DNA of 24,535 bases, taken from the NCBI GenBank assembly GCA_003427395.1, contig BFEA01000120.1:703587-728121 (forward strand). Direction: 5' to 3'. Position 1 is the stretch's first letter. Each line of letters opens with the position of its first letter. Made by a program: the position numbers and the translations under genes. The notes beneath the pieces were generated by a model that was not told the origin of the DNA, ran no database searches, and saw only the letters and a program-made list of their open reading frames with translations. Of the stretch, positions 7,740 through 19,600 are shown piece after piece. The DNA is from Chara braunii (taxonomy: Eukaryota; Streptophyta; Charophyceae; Charales; Characeae).

Positions 7740-8869
7740 GATTATAAATACGACACGATCACTTCTCACAACCACAGTAGGACTCCCTTCAACCATATAT
7801 ATGTGTGATCGTAGGCAGTCAAAACCAGAGTCCGAACCACAAACATACCTGCAATCACATCAAAAATTCAACCAAAGTCAACACACTACATGGGGTCAAC
7901 TTCAACTACTTTCTGCGCTTACACCTCTCGCCAACCTTTGTCCAACCTTCCATAATAAAGTACTCAGTATCTTTGTTAAATGATCATTCAATCGTAAAGT
8001 CCAGGTGAAAAACTCAATAAAACAATTTAAACCATAAGGCTAAAACCTTTAGGTTGAGTAGACGGTAGTAAATTATAGTTTAATCGTAAACCAACAGAAA
8101 AAAATTCACGAGAAATTAATGTTAAAAAAACATTCCATAAAAAAAAAATTCTTCATATTTATAAATTATCATTTACATGTTTGTCCAATTCTAAAATTTT
8201 CAATTTTATTTGATAAGTTCCCGTCTAAATATGAACTTTCTCTTTCAATTATATCTATTTGTTCAAGATGAAATGAAAGTCTGGACGAGTTTATGAAATG
8301 TTTTAATTAAACTTTCATTCTACTACAACAAATATATTATAATTTATATTGGATTAACCTATTTATGACTGAAAATCCTTACTTAGAATGACAGTCGAAT
8401 TAAAATATTTTAGAAACTAATCCAGACTTTCATTTCATCTCTAACATGCAGTTCAAATAAGAAGGGATACCTCATTCTTGGAAGGAAAGTTTTCAAGTAA
8501 GACGAAATTTTTTTAAATTGAAATATTTTTTTAGATGGAATAAAAATTTGAAATTTATAATGTAATTTTGCTATAGAATGATTATTTAATTTTTGGACGA
8601 ATTGGCAACCGACCTGTTATCATTGATAATGGAAGACGATCCTCGTGGGATCTAGTTGAAACTAGTATAATCTTGAAATGAATTGTTCAAAGAAAGGCAT
8701 GTAACACAATACAGGTCCATCCCAAAGACTAAAACTTATAAGTGCATGGAGAACGAACCTCCATATCACACTTCACTCAAATCCTATCCATAACTAAATT
8801 TAAATCTACCACTAGCAAATGTCCAAAGAAAAGGTAAACCTTCGACAGTATCTCCCATATACCGGAAAA
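7737..8869. other. No gene seen; AT-rich
   Basis: Strongly AT-rich sequence without supported reading frames. Fragments such as GAAATGAAAGTCTGG and CCAGACTTTCATTTCATC (about 8270-8285 and 8422-8440) are reverse complements, indicating one more diverged inverted repeat of roughly 170 bp span. Confidence 0.4.
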
Positions 8870-9480
8870 ATCACTAGAATCTTTCCTGTAAGAATATCAT
8901 CCAACTCATTTAAACTAAGAAAATTTCGGCAACGCTTCCCGTAGGAAATGTGTCTTCTCATAATTTATATTAATCAAAATGTGAAAACTGAAATGATCTT
9001 TAACTCTAGAAAGTTAAATTTTGTTTAACCCTCCGAATTAGTAAAAATTTTAGGCAGCATCTCCTTTAAAAAAATCGACTTCCATGATTTATACTAAGTC
9101 AGATAAGAATTCGAAATGAGACTTGAGTTATGCTAAGACAAAAATATAACCAATTCATTATATTTGTATAAATTTTGGCATTGTTTCCCGTAAAGAAAGT
9201 AGTTTTTTTAAATTTATACAAAGTTGAGCACAAATCAGAAATGACTCTGACTTTCCAAAGTCAAATTTTGTCAAACTCCTTGAATTAGCAAAACTTTGGG
9301 CAACACTCCCATTAGAAAAGAAGACTTTTTAGATTTCTACTAAGTCAGATATAAAATTTAGACAAAAGTTGAACTTAAAAAAAAAAAAAATTCGACTCAC
9401 TCCTTGGTTTTGTAAAAATTTCGGCAGCGCTTCCGGTAGGAGACTTGAAGTATCTTTTTAAAATTTATATAATGCCAAGT
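8870..9480 (+). repeat. ~124-bp satellite, five tandem units
   Basis: A marker resembling AAATTTCGGCAACGCTTCCC followed by GTAGGAA recurs at 8921, 9045, 9170, 9291 and 9416, giving periods of 124, 125, 121 and 125 bp. Between markers, blocks resembling TTTATACTAAGTCAGAT, AAATGA, GACTTTCCAAAGTCAAATTT and CTCCTTGAATTAGCAAAA recur with variation. The period is in the range of plant satellite monomers but the copy number is small. A second set in the opposite orientation lies at 14650-15035. Confidence 0.75.
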
Positions 9481-9753
9481 ATAACAATTATCTTAGAAAA
9501 TGCGAGAATTGACCTAAGTAAAAAAAGATAGCTAAAAAAATATAGGAATTGAACTAACTCATACAACTCTAGCACGTGGTGAGCAACTAAAACAACTATC
9601 TATCAACTAAAACTCAGACTGAGTAAAACTCTCACTCAGCCACATGCAAGTCCAAACCACAATGGTAAGTATTCTCACCAGTCTCAATGTCAAACCTTGT
9701 CAACAATAGTTCAAAGTCTTTCAATGATTTGTCTCTTACACCCAGCTTACATA

Positions 9754-10519
9754 AGTTAGACCATTTAACTTAGAAACAAAGTTTAGCTCAACCATTGAAT
9801 ATATACAAACACATGATATTACTACTTTTCTCTTCTTTGGGCATGTGATTAGGCCATTCAACTTAGAAACAAATTCGAGTCGCCCTGAACTGTTTAAAGT
9901 AGTTTAATTATATATACCTTTCTGCCCTTAGTCTTTTAAGGTAGCATAAGAATGAACCATGCAACTTAAAAACAAAGTTCAGCCTGCCTCATCTTACCAT
10001 CAATTCATATTCTTAATTAATACTTTCTGCATTATATGATAAGCTTTAGCCAGACCATTCAACTTAGAAACAAAGTCTAACATAAGTAAAATAATAATAG
10101 AATATAGACAAATTTACACATTTGGTTGCGGCATGTGCATGGCTCCTGACCAAACCATTCAACTTAGAAACTAAGCATGGTCCTTCGTCTGATTCCCTCA
10201 AGAAAAAGAAAAAAAAAATATGAGTCATCCAACTTAGGAACAAAACTCAAACTCTTTTTTTCAGAAACAATAAAGAAACGTAAGGAAACTGGGTCATTCA
10301 ACTTAGAAACAAAGCCCAGTCCCACTCATAAAATCCCAACATAAATCGAGACGACCAAGGCATTCAGTTTAGAAACAAAACTTGGTATTTGAAAATGCAA
10401 ACATAGACAACCCTTGCAAGTCAGAGCAACTAGACCATTCAACTTAGGAACAAAGTTTACTCCTCCAAGCAATCAAAATAAACACAGCACTGAGCCATTT
10501 AACTTCGAAACTAAGCTCA
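9754..10519 (+). repeat. Array of ten units: conserved 19-nt segment inside covarying short stems
   Basis: The segment CATTCAACTTAGAAACAAA (0-4 changes per copy) starts at 9762, 9855, 9958, 10056, 10156, 10226, 10295, 10361, 10436 and 10496. Directly flanking bases pair with each other but differ between copies: AGTTAGAC/GTTTAGCT (two G-U), TGAAC/GTTCA, AGAC/GTCT, GACCA/TGGTC (offset by three), TGAGT/ACTCA, ACTGGG/CCCAGT, ACCAAG/CTTGGT, TAGAC/GTTTA (one G-U) and TGAGC/GCTCA. Only the second copy (9855) pairs poorly. Spacers of about 30-75 bp look unrelated to each other. The pattern suggests a repeated stem-loop, transcribed from either strand, or a palindromic protein-binding site. The last five copies are in one reading frame (peptide like PFNLETK), but at least two stops interrupt it and most changes in the 19-mer alter the peptide. 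I do not recognise the family. Confidence 0.8.
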
Positions 10520-13500
10520 ACCTTTGGTTGAACCAGTCAATCACAAGTAAACCCACCTTCCTCCCACCTTTCCCCAATGCAAAAACCTTTTTCAATCTCA
10601 CTTCAAACAAACAACAAAAATGAAACCGAGTTTGCGCATGCGTTCCTTTACTTAACTATGATCTATGTCAAAAAAGTCAGACATAAACTCAATAGGGATG
10701 TAGGCAGTATACTCAGTCAAACCATGAGAAGATTACAAGTAAGGGTTTTATCTGGGTTTATAGAAGGGAATGAAGGTTTACCTCTCAGTTCTTTGCCTCT
10801 AGAACTTGTCCCGAGTTCCGGTAGAGCTCCCATAATCGTTGGGGCAACCTCCCACAGAGGCTTTGGCACGGATTACGAGTTGCAATCCCACCTGCCGCCT
10901 TCCTCTCAGAACCAACAGAGTAGACTTAGAGTAAGAAGGATAAAAAGAGAAAGGTTTGAGTCTCTCAGATACAAGGATGGTGCAGTCAGACTTGCATGAG
11001 AGGGCCTTGAATCCTTGACGTGTCTGAGGGTCATATTGTGGTGCGTTGGTTCTGTGACCGATTGTGTTGCCTTGTCGCTACTACAAATGTCGGTGTTTGT
11101 CACTGTATGTTGTTATGACACAGGGTGTCAATAGCACCTCATAGTCTGTTGAATAACATCAAAAATTGTGTGGTACTAAGTACATGGTCTGCGACATATT
11201 GTTGCGCAATTGCATACACTCAGATAGAGTAAAAGGGGAGTGTTTTATTTTGAGCACGGTTTTTCCTAAGTAGCGTAGCAGCATCTTAACTAAAGGGGTC
11301 GACGTCGACTTGAAGGAGCGGTCGGGTTTCATATAAGAGTAATTGTTGCGACTTAGAGGATCATCAGAGCAGCTTGGGTTGCATGTTGACTTCTAATTTA
11401 TCAAGTTGCTGCGCGTTTTTTACATCTGAGAACGATTATGCACTACCTCCCACAAAACCAAGAAAGAACCCTCAGCTTGCCAACTCTCGTTGCGTCCAAA
11501 CTCAGATGGTTTAGAGTTTGACTCTTATCTGAGTCCAAACTCGGATTCGCAACGCGTCAACTTGAAAAAGGTTGCTTCTACTGATAGGGCAGGCAACGCA
11601 CCAGCCAACAGGCGAGTATTCGGCCCACAATTCCCCTTCTCGACATTTGCCTAGTAACAGGGTGCTCAGAATAACGATTTTTTTAGCAACAACTACTCAT
11701 CTAAAGATTTAGTTGAGACTCGAAGCAGGGAACATGATCAGCAACTCGTTGTTGTTGAGGATAATGCCTCCGGGGAAATAGTAACCAGCCTGAGCGATTG
11801 GGCGGTTAACATCAGTCTGCCCTTGGTAATCTTGAGTAGCAACAACGAAATAGGTGGCAACTCTTACTCTAATATGGCGCAAGGTCATACTCACGTCTGC
11901 TATTCAACAGACCCATGCACGCATCGACTGTGTATGTCTCCGCCTTCTTTCTCTGTCCTAGAGCTTTGATAATCGATAGGACAAACCGCTCCTCGTTCTA
12001 CCTCCGATCCGCCTTCAATCTTCGAAGGTAAGTAACTACTTTACCCTCACTCTCTTTCGCACGACTTTTTCCTTTCACATACTCCCTTCCTTCACATCTT
12101 GGCTAAACATATGTTGCGTTCCCCTCACAGAAGTGCACGGGTCGCGCCAATATTTCCCAAGTGTGCAAGCGTAGATGAATCTTCCCCTCGTTTTTTATAA
12201 TGGTCGCACAACCCTTACTGCCAATACCGGTTGATCCACCCACTGAATGGAAGATCCGACCCGACCATCTGATCCGCATCATCCCACAACCCCTACTTCA
12301 TCTCCTCCCTACTCGACTTCGTTGAAGAATAACTGAGATACACCCTCTCTCCTATGCCATTTCCTCCTTTTCGCTGTCTTGGCCCACCCCTTTTCTTCGT
12401 TAACTTCAAACCTACTAACCTAGCACTCAAACTAACCTCGCCATGCAACTTGCCCGGGCCAAAACCCCAACTTAGAATCTTCGGTCACTTAACTTCATAG
12501 GGAAACGAGCGAATTACCTTCTCATTCCCTTTGGTTTTCCCATCTCCTCATCCCCTCCGCGCACCCTTTGTCTCTCGAAGTGATTAACTAACACCTTATT
12601 GTTAAAACTGACGTTACCAACTAGCTCGCCACGGCTGAGGACGCCAGGATCGAGCTTTGAATTGAGAAAAAAATGGCTAGATGACAGGAGCGCTCAACTA
12701 CTTGCCTCGCTCCATTTATCCTCGCTGCCATCTCCAACTCCAACTTCGACTCTCCGTCGCGGTCTCACAAACATGTGGTGACGACGTTCGACAACCACGA
12801 CTATCCCGCGGGGACTGCGAAGGGAAACAACTACTTAATAGTTTGATTAGCCTTTTGCCCCTATACTCAAGCCCAACCGGCGATACTTATGGTAGTACCG
12901 CCGTGGCTTCGCCATTGTGCCTTCGGTTTTACCCCTCTCTGGCATACTGAGTGCGGACCCGACGTTTTCCTTTGATTAGGTTCAGATAGGCAACGCTCAT
13001 TCTTCTTGTATCAATCCAATTTATTTTTTTTTTGTTGATGTCCCGAGAGACAATGTCGAGGTCACGACCCAAAAGAATATCGTTATAGAATCTGGTTGGA
13101 TGACTTTCGTCCCAATTCGAGATCAGGTCTGTATTTTAACAGTTCTCTGGTGTGCCAATTAGGGTAAACCTGCCTTACTCCGAGTCGGTACAGTCCACCA
13201 TCTCTCGTGCCCCAACAGGCACACACACATTCAACTTCCCATAGCAGCGCGGTTGGAGGTCAACACCCTAGCCGGTCCGCACATGAGTTGACCCCTTGAC
13301 TCGGCGTCCCAATGGCTCCTAGGTGCTTCAGGCGGGCTAAACCCCATCGGTTTCGGGCATCGGTTTCAAATCTGGTGCCGAAATAGATGCAATCCCGAAA
13401 GAAAAACAGAGCCCCAAAATAAAAGTTAAATGACAAAATTAAAACTAAGTAAAATAAATACGGGAGGAGGAGGAAGAACCTCGAACCTCCCTCAATCCGA

Positions 13501-14147
13501 CCTATCAACCCTATGGGCGCGGCGATTGGTAAAACCAAGGGGGATGACCATACCGGACCCTCAACCCCTCAATACCTTCATTGTCGCTCCAATACTCTTG
13601 CGTTGCCGCCCTCTGGGCTCGATCTGTAAATCTCCCCGATAAAAGTCGGACACAGTAACCAATAGTGTTAGGCCCAATGCTGATTCTAGTACTAGCGATA
13701 AGCCACATAAATGGTTACCGCTACGGGTGCTGGTTCGTCAAATACTACTCGGTCACCCTCTGACCTCATCGACTAAACTCACTGTCGTCGCATCTTGTCT
13801 TCGACGTCGCTTCCCGTATGTACACGCTAGTCATGGTCAAGCACACCAATCAGGAGACAAAATTATTTACTCCTAGTTTAATCAGAAATAAAATCTTGGT
13901 CGACAACCATGTTGGCTTTATAATCATAAACAAGAAGAGGGATCACACACGCCTTAAGTCTGTGTGCCCACACACTCTCTACTCTAGCGAACCCCTTTAT
14001 CACGAAATTGAGACACAACAGTGACTCGCGCGACATATTTAAACGTTAAACCAAACTTACTTTCTGTCACTTGTAAAAAACAAGGGCGAATGCTACTATA
14101 AAGGTATTCGCACCGGCAATGGTCTAATTACCTATTTTATGTCAACT
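10520..14147. other. No supported gene; degenerate sequence
   Basis: A plus-strand frame at 10577-10999 (140 codons) and a minus-strand frame at 11894-11709 (61 codons) show no domain I recognise. An imperfect inverted segment lies around 11488-11556 (GTTGCG, CTCAGAT, then ATCTGAG, CGCAAC). The interval about 12300-12600 is pyrimidine-rich. Around 13470-13540 a minus-strand GGTTCGAGGTTC resembles a pol III B box without a convincing partner. Old retrotransposon remains are likely but not assignable. Confidence 0.35.
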
Positions 14148-14325
14148 GTTTAAGATGGCTTAACATAACCTTACGATGAGGTGGCTTAGTCGTACACTTT
14201 ATGTTTATCGTCTAAATGGGCTAGGATGAGGTGGTCTAATTATATACTTTTATACTATTATTTATGCAGGTTGAACGTACCCCTAGGATGGACACTTTGA
14301 CCCTATGCCATAGGTAAGAAGAGGT
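14148..14325 (+). repeat. ~60-bp repeat family, second locus (about three units)
   Basis: Units near 14152, 14218 (internally shortened) and 14272 carry TACGATGAGGTGGCTTAGTC, GGATGAGGTGGTCTAATTAT and GTACCCCTAGGATGG with CCTATGCCATAGGTAAG. They match the units at 6250-6680 in the same orientation. Confidence 0.55.
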
Positions 14326-14649
14326 ATAGGAGTTAAATCCAACCGAGGGACGAATGAACTAAGTATTTGATAAACAAATTAAGGGTCCGTAAGATATATT
14401 GTTGTACTCACTTCCATAGGGATATCTTTAATTAGCTCATTGCTTAGATGTGCACAAAGTGCTGACTCATAGAAGTGATGGATGAAGAAGGAAGTTTGGG
14501 ATAAGGTAGGTTTGACCTTGCTGAAGGTTATAATTAAAGTTAGTTCATTATATCTTCTCAAAACGAACTATCATACAAACTAACTCTAGATCTGACAATC
14601 AAGTTAAGAGTCATAACTTATCCCAGGTACAGTTGCATGTTGCTTTTCG

Positions 14650-15035
14650 TTTTTGACTTGGTATAATTTTTTGTAATCCACTTTTATAGGGGGGGTGCTA
14701 CCGAAATTTGTACTAATTCAAGGAGTTAGTAAAATTTTTGATTTGGCAAAGTCAGACTGCACTTCACTTCGAATTTTACTTAGTGAAAATTTAGGAAGCC
14801 CACTTCCCTAAAGGAAGTGTTGCAAAAATTTCTGCTAATTCAAAGAGTGAGACAAAATATATCTTTGCAAAATCTAGATATACTTTGAAGTTTAAATTTG
14901 ACTTAGTAAAAAATTTTGCAACTCGCTTTCCTAGAGGAAGTGATGTTGAATATTTTTTAATTTTAAAGGGTTAGTTAAATTTTAAATTGTGAAAGTTTTG
15001 ACAATCCACCCTAATAAAGGGTTTGACTAGTTTTG
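14650..15035 (-). repeat. ~124-bp satellite, inverted copies (three to four units)
   Basis: The reverse complement of the satellite at 8870-9480 is recognisable by CTAATTCAAGGAGTTAGTAA, CTTCCCTAAAGGAAGTG then TTGCAAAAATTT, and CTTTCCTAGAGGAAGTG. The junction motif recurs at about 14695, 14815 and 14937, roughly 121-122 bp apart. A fourth, weaker unit may extend to 15035. Confidence 0.65.
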
Positions 15036-16197
15036 GCCTGATCCATCAAATTATCACCCTTCTGTTATTTTTTCATAACAGGTCGGTTTACAACACGACT
15101 ATACTTATTTATGCATCTCAGCCTAAAACCTTAGCCCCTTGGTTTTTATACATTTCTTATCATTGTTACCCAGACTTTTTTCAAAATGACAATTTTCAAA
15201 GACTGAGTATCTTTGTTATGGGATGGTGAAAAATAATTGAGACTTGTGTATGTAAGGCGGGATGTGAGTCGCAAAAAATGGTAGGGTTGATCCCTTATAG
15301 TGTGTGATATGTTGTTGCTCAATTGGTTTGATTGCAGATATGCGTGGAGAATCATCGATTAAGTTGCGATGTTTGCTTGTGTTTGTAAGATTGTTGATGG
15401 ACAAACCACATCAATATTCGTGAGAGTGATTCTCACATGTCATACGACCTCTTTGCCTGAGTGATTCAACCAGTTTACTTCCCGTGGTCATTATGGTCGA
15501 GGGTCAATGGGCGCACACTTATGCACGAGACCCACAATAAATCGTATGCTTACACGTGTGAGATATTACATGCCAACGCATACGTAACGACTTAGCTTCC
15601 TTGTTGAGAAACGTTTTATGAAGTGAGAATGTTTTTGACTAGAAGGTCAAAATGTCGTTCATTCTAGCATACAACTTCTTGCTGGAAATGCAACCCGCAC
15701 TGCTCTTTTGCGCAGGGTGCATAGTAATGTGTAGCGTATGAAGCAACGCGATAAAACTGGTGTGATTTGGGTGATAATAGCAAGGGCTAGATAATTCCCA
15801 CGAATTCCCCAATGATAATACAACCCCTAATGTAATGGTTGTAGGCTATGGTCGTAGGCTCTGCTAGGAACATAAGACCCTGGTTCGTCCGGGGCTGTCT
15901 TAGATTAGACCTTGGCCATGGTAGAGCCAATAGACACTGCTCCGTTGGAATATTCGCCATTGGCCTAACCCGGGTCAGTGCTCATAGGATTGCATAGGAC
16001 GAACTATGCTCGGCGATCGAAGTGCCCGCGGGACATGGTTCATTCGATAGTGCTTCAACTGGGGCTCGGTTGGGGTGTTTCTTAGACCTAGTGCTCGTGC
16101 CTGCAACTACTGTCTGATATATCCGAGGTGGGGTAAATCATGCTCCCAGAGATAGGGAAGCAGGGGATCCGCCAAGGAATCGAAAAAAATGTTGAGG
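15036..16197. other. No gene seen; left flank of the LINE insertion
   Basis: No supported reading frame or RNA gene was found. The final bases, GTTGAGG at 16191-16197, directly precede the left target-site duplication of the LINE. Confidence 0.4.
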
Positions 16198-16210
16198 GTA
16201 ACGATGGATT
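16198..16210 (+). repeat. LINE target-site duplication, left copy
   Basis: GTAACGATGGATT is identical to 23210-23222. It borders the T-rich (minus-strand A-rich) tail of the LINE. Confidence 0.92.
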
Positions 16211-16682
16211 TTTTTATTATTTTTTTTAATTATTATTATTTTTAACGAGCAATTCATTACAAACTTCAACGGTCGAGACCGGGGACCTCACAATTCCACC
16301 CGGAAATTATCCTGGCACCCTTAGCCAGTTTCGCTTATCAAAGGAATCCGAAAATTAATGTTACTGTCTACTCATAACAAAATAACTACCTTCTACCCAC
16401 AACCTCGGTCACTAAGTTACTGTTGTCACGTATCCGCTTTACTACCTTTAGCCTACCTCCCCTTGCCTATGTACTGTGTATACAGACCTAAAACGGCCTA
16501 ACCCCGGTCCAGTTCGATCGAGAGAAACACTGTTCCTTATGTCCCCCGGTGGTACTCTCCCTCCCTACCTGCCCGTTTGCAGTCTACCGTGACTGCCCCC
16601 TGGAACCGAGTACCCTGGTTCTTCCTACTCTATTCAATCATACCTATCTAACCTCCCTACTCTCCCAACCACTGTGATATTG
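16211..16682 (-). other. LINE 3' UTR and A-rich tail
   Basis: Non-coding tail of the LINE from the inferred ORF2 stop to the target duplication. In the sense direction it ends with TTTGTAATGAATTGCTCG and an A-rich stretch broken by T residues. TTCATTACAAA on the plus strand is shared with the tail region near 3467-3477, linking the two LINE copies. Confidence 0.7.
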
Positions 16683-19600
16683 CTAGCTTATTGCCCTCAC
16701 AGGATGCCAGGCCCCTGGTCTAGCCCACGTTTTAGCGAACCATTTCAGGCCGGATCTTTTGCTGCCTGACATAACTTTCCTTCTCCAGTCGGCTTTGATT
16801 TCCAATTTGAGCATGTTTTTAAACATTCGCTCCGCCTGTGTTTCTTCCAAGCCTTGGCCTTGAAAGCGCCTGCCATTCCTGTCTGATCAAATCACCCACA
16901 TCATAATAGCGCGGCTTACCTGCACAACATATCCCCATCCGTGACTGCTTAGGACATTGTCTGGGAGGAACCCAAAAATTACCCACCGTTTGCCCCTGCA
17001 ACGAGTATCCCCAGACATTTTGGATCAGTGTTGGAACCACCAGTTCCACTATTTCTGCGTTTTGGGGCCGTCCCACCATAGGTGGGTCATGGTCTCAAAC
17101 TGCCAGTTACAACGATCGCATTTAAGGTTAACATTCATACCCTTGTTCTCCAACCATCTTGCTGTAGGTACTGCAATGTGAGATTGAAGCCAAAGGAGGG
17201 ATGCGTACTACTAAGAAGGGATGATCGCTTGTTGTCCCCACAATTTTGAAAGTTCGCTGTCTTTTGGCGATGCCATGGTAGGCTGTGCTGATTCCCAGCG
17301 GACCTGCAGCTTGGATATCAACTTAGCTTTAGAATTAACTCTGCTCTTTATGAGATTAGTTGACATCTTCGCCAGGTCCGAAACCGTTTCGGTTCCTGAG
17401 CGCCATCCCCACATCAGCGGATCTATCCTCAACTGCCTTTTGGCAGTTCCACCCGCCACCAATTTGTAAACAGACGGTTCTCCTCTCCCATGTTGTCTTA
17501 CAACCCTCACATGGATTTCCTCCAAGCCTCCCAGACCCCATCTCGTGGTTGATTGGTACAATGCTAGAATATCACTATGTTCTTCTAGCTTAATGTATCC
17601 ATCTACGTCACACTTTCCGCTACCATCCTCATGCCAGCCTCTGAGAAGCAAAAATAAAGGTTGATCCTGCTCCGACGTCGACCTCAACCAGGTTCCAGGG
17701 GGGTTTATGCCCTTTGGTCCTAGGAGGTTTTTCCAATCCTCCGGAATTGCAGCTATCAATTGATGTCTTCTGATTTCCTGCAAAGGTAGCCTGCCCAATT
17801 TTTCTCTCAGCTTACTTACTGGGAACCACTGATTCGTATTGTCATCCCATAGGTCCCCCACAACAAATACACTCCTTTGCACCCACTTCTGCCCAAAATT
17901 TCCTGGGGACTTTGTGGCGGAGAAGTACCTTCCTTCAGTGTTCTTGATGAGGTAGTGATCGAATAGTGGCTGATTCATCACCTCCTCCTTCGTTTGCGAA
18001 AACACTCTTACATCCGGTTTTGTCTTACTCCACGCTGCCAGCACGTTGCTCCATAATTTTGATTTAATCTTTTTCTTGAGGAAAGAGTCCATCATCATCG
18101 GGACCCAGACATCTGAGGGTTTGCTCAGGCCCCATTCCTTCTGCAGGATACGTTCCGCTAGGAGACACCAATCTGGAGCGTTCTCTGCTTCCGCCGCCTT
18201 TTGTACCCAACTCAACAGAAGGACCAGGTTTTGGGAGCCTGGGTCCGTGATAGCCAGACCTCCCTCCTCCCTTGGTCTGCAGATCGTGTCCCAAGCTACC
18301 TTAGCGATGTAACCTTGGTCTTTGTCTGCTTGCGGCTTCCAAATGAACTTCCTGGCTGCAACTCTGATATTCTTGAGTGATGCATTTGATAACTTACAAA
18401 CCTTGAGGACGTACCATAGAAGAGAAAATGCTAAGACAGTGGTGACCAGGGCTCTTCCCTTCAAAGATAGATGGGGAACCCTCCCCAAACTCTTGATTTT
18501 GTTCCGGACTCTTTCTTGCAGAAGGAGATCTTGTGCATAGGAGCAGTCTTCGAGTGCGACCAGCACCCCCAAGAACCTTTCCGCGGAGTTTACTGAGACT
18601 CTCTTCATTCCCCACTGGGCTTGGAATTGATGTGATTCTGGGAGGAAGAAATTGGACTTATTCCAATTTATCGAAGCTTCCAACAGATCCTCGTACTTCT
18701 GAAGGCTGGCCCGTTGTGCTTCCAGGGAATCTTTGGAGTTAGCCGAAATAGCCAAGAGGTCGTCTGCAAATGCCTTAATCCTGTAGTCTCTTCCTCCTGC
18801 CAGCTTCAATCCTCTGATGTTTGGATTGGCTCCAATAGCGCACAGGAACACCTCCAATTGCAGAACGAACAGCAGGGGTGCCAAAGGGCACCCCTACCGT
18901 AGCAACCTGGACAGTTTGAACTCCTGGGAGCATACTCCGTTCACCTGCACCACTGCTGTTGCATAAGCATATAGAGCTTTGACCCAACTGCAGAATGGAT
19001 CCCCGAACCCCATCACTTTCAGCGTAGTCATCACAAATGTCCACTTGACCCGGTCATAAGCTTTCTCGAGGTCGATCATTAGGACTGCGATGTCTAGGTC
19101 GTCCCCTTCGATTAACTCCAACGCTTCCATCGCTGTTGCGATGTTCTCAAAGATGGAGCGTCCTTGGACGTCCTTGGACGAATGCTCCCTGATCCTTGCC
19201 TACCAACTTAGGCAGTAATTTTCCCAGTCTGCGAGCCAGTGTTTTCGCCAATATCTTATATATCACGTTTAACAGTGAAATTGGTCTCCAATTCCTCACT
19301 TCAGAGATGTCTCCTTTCTTGTACATTAAGGTAATTACGCCCCTGGTCATTGACCTCCCTAGTTTACCGCCTGTTAGAATCTCGTTATATAGGTGAGATT
19401 TGTTTCCCAGTTCCAGAAGGTTTTGTGGGTCGTTAAAATGTCCCTGAAATAGTCCCCTGCATATTCGCATAGGTCCTCATTGGTATGAGCTGTCGGCAAC
19501 GCCAACAGATGAGGGTGCTAGAGTTATCTCATTTGGACCCTGTTGCAGCAATCTTCGAAAGCAGTCTTTTGTCATTCTGTCCTGAGTGAGTACGTCCTTT

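Noticed and set aside
9754-10519. CRISPR array
   Set aside because: Repeats with unique-looking spacers resemble one superficially, but the repeat is variable, spacing ranges from 60 to 103 bp, no cas genes exist, and the window is eukaryotic.
10577-10999. 140-codon plus-strand frame after the hairpin array
   Set aside because: No recognisable domain and no splice or codon evidence; kept only as a note.
11709-11894. 61-codon minus-strand frame
   Set aside because: Looks protein-like by eye but is short, isolated and without a family I recognise.
13470-13545. tRNA gene on the minus strand
   Set aside because: GGTTCGAGGTTC resembles a B box, but no A box at proper spacing or cloverleaf could be drawn.
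11160-15340. Direct repeat between about 11190-11215 and 15305-15335 (ATATTGTTGCGCAATTG and ATGTTGTTGCTCAATTG)
   Set aside because: Too short and diverged to support a duplicated unit by eye.
5304-16197. One large LTR retrotransposon
   Set aside because: No matching long terminal repeats, primer-binding site, polypurine tract or gag/pol peptide was found.
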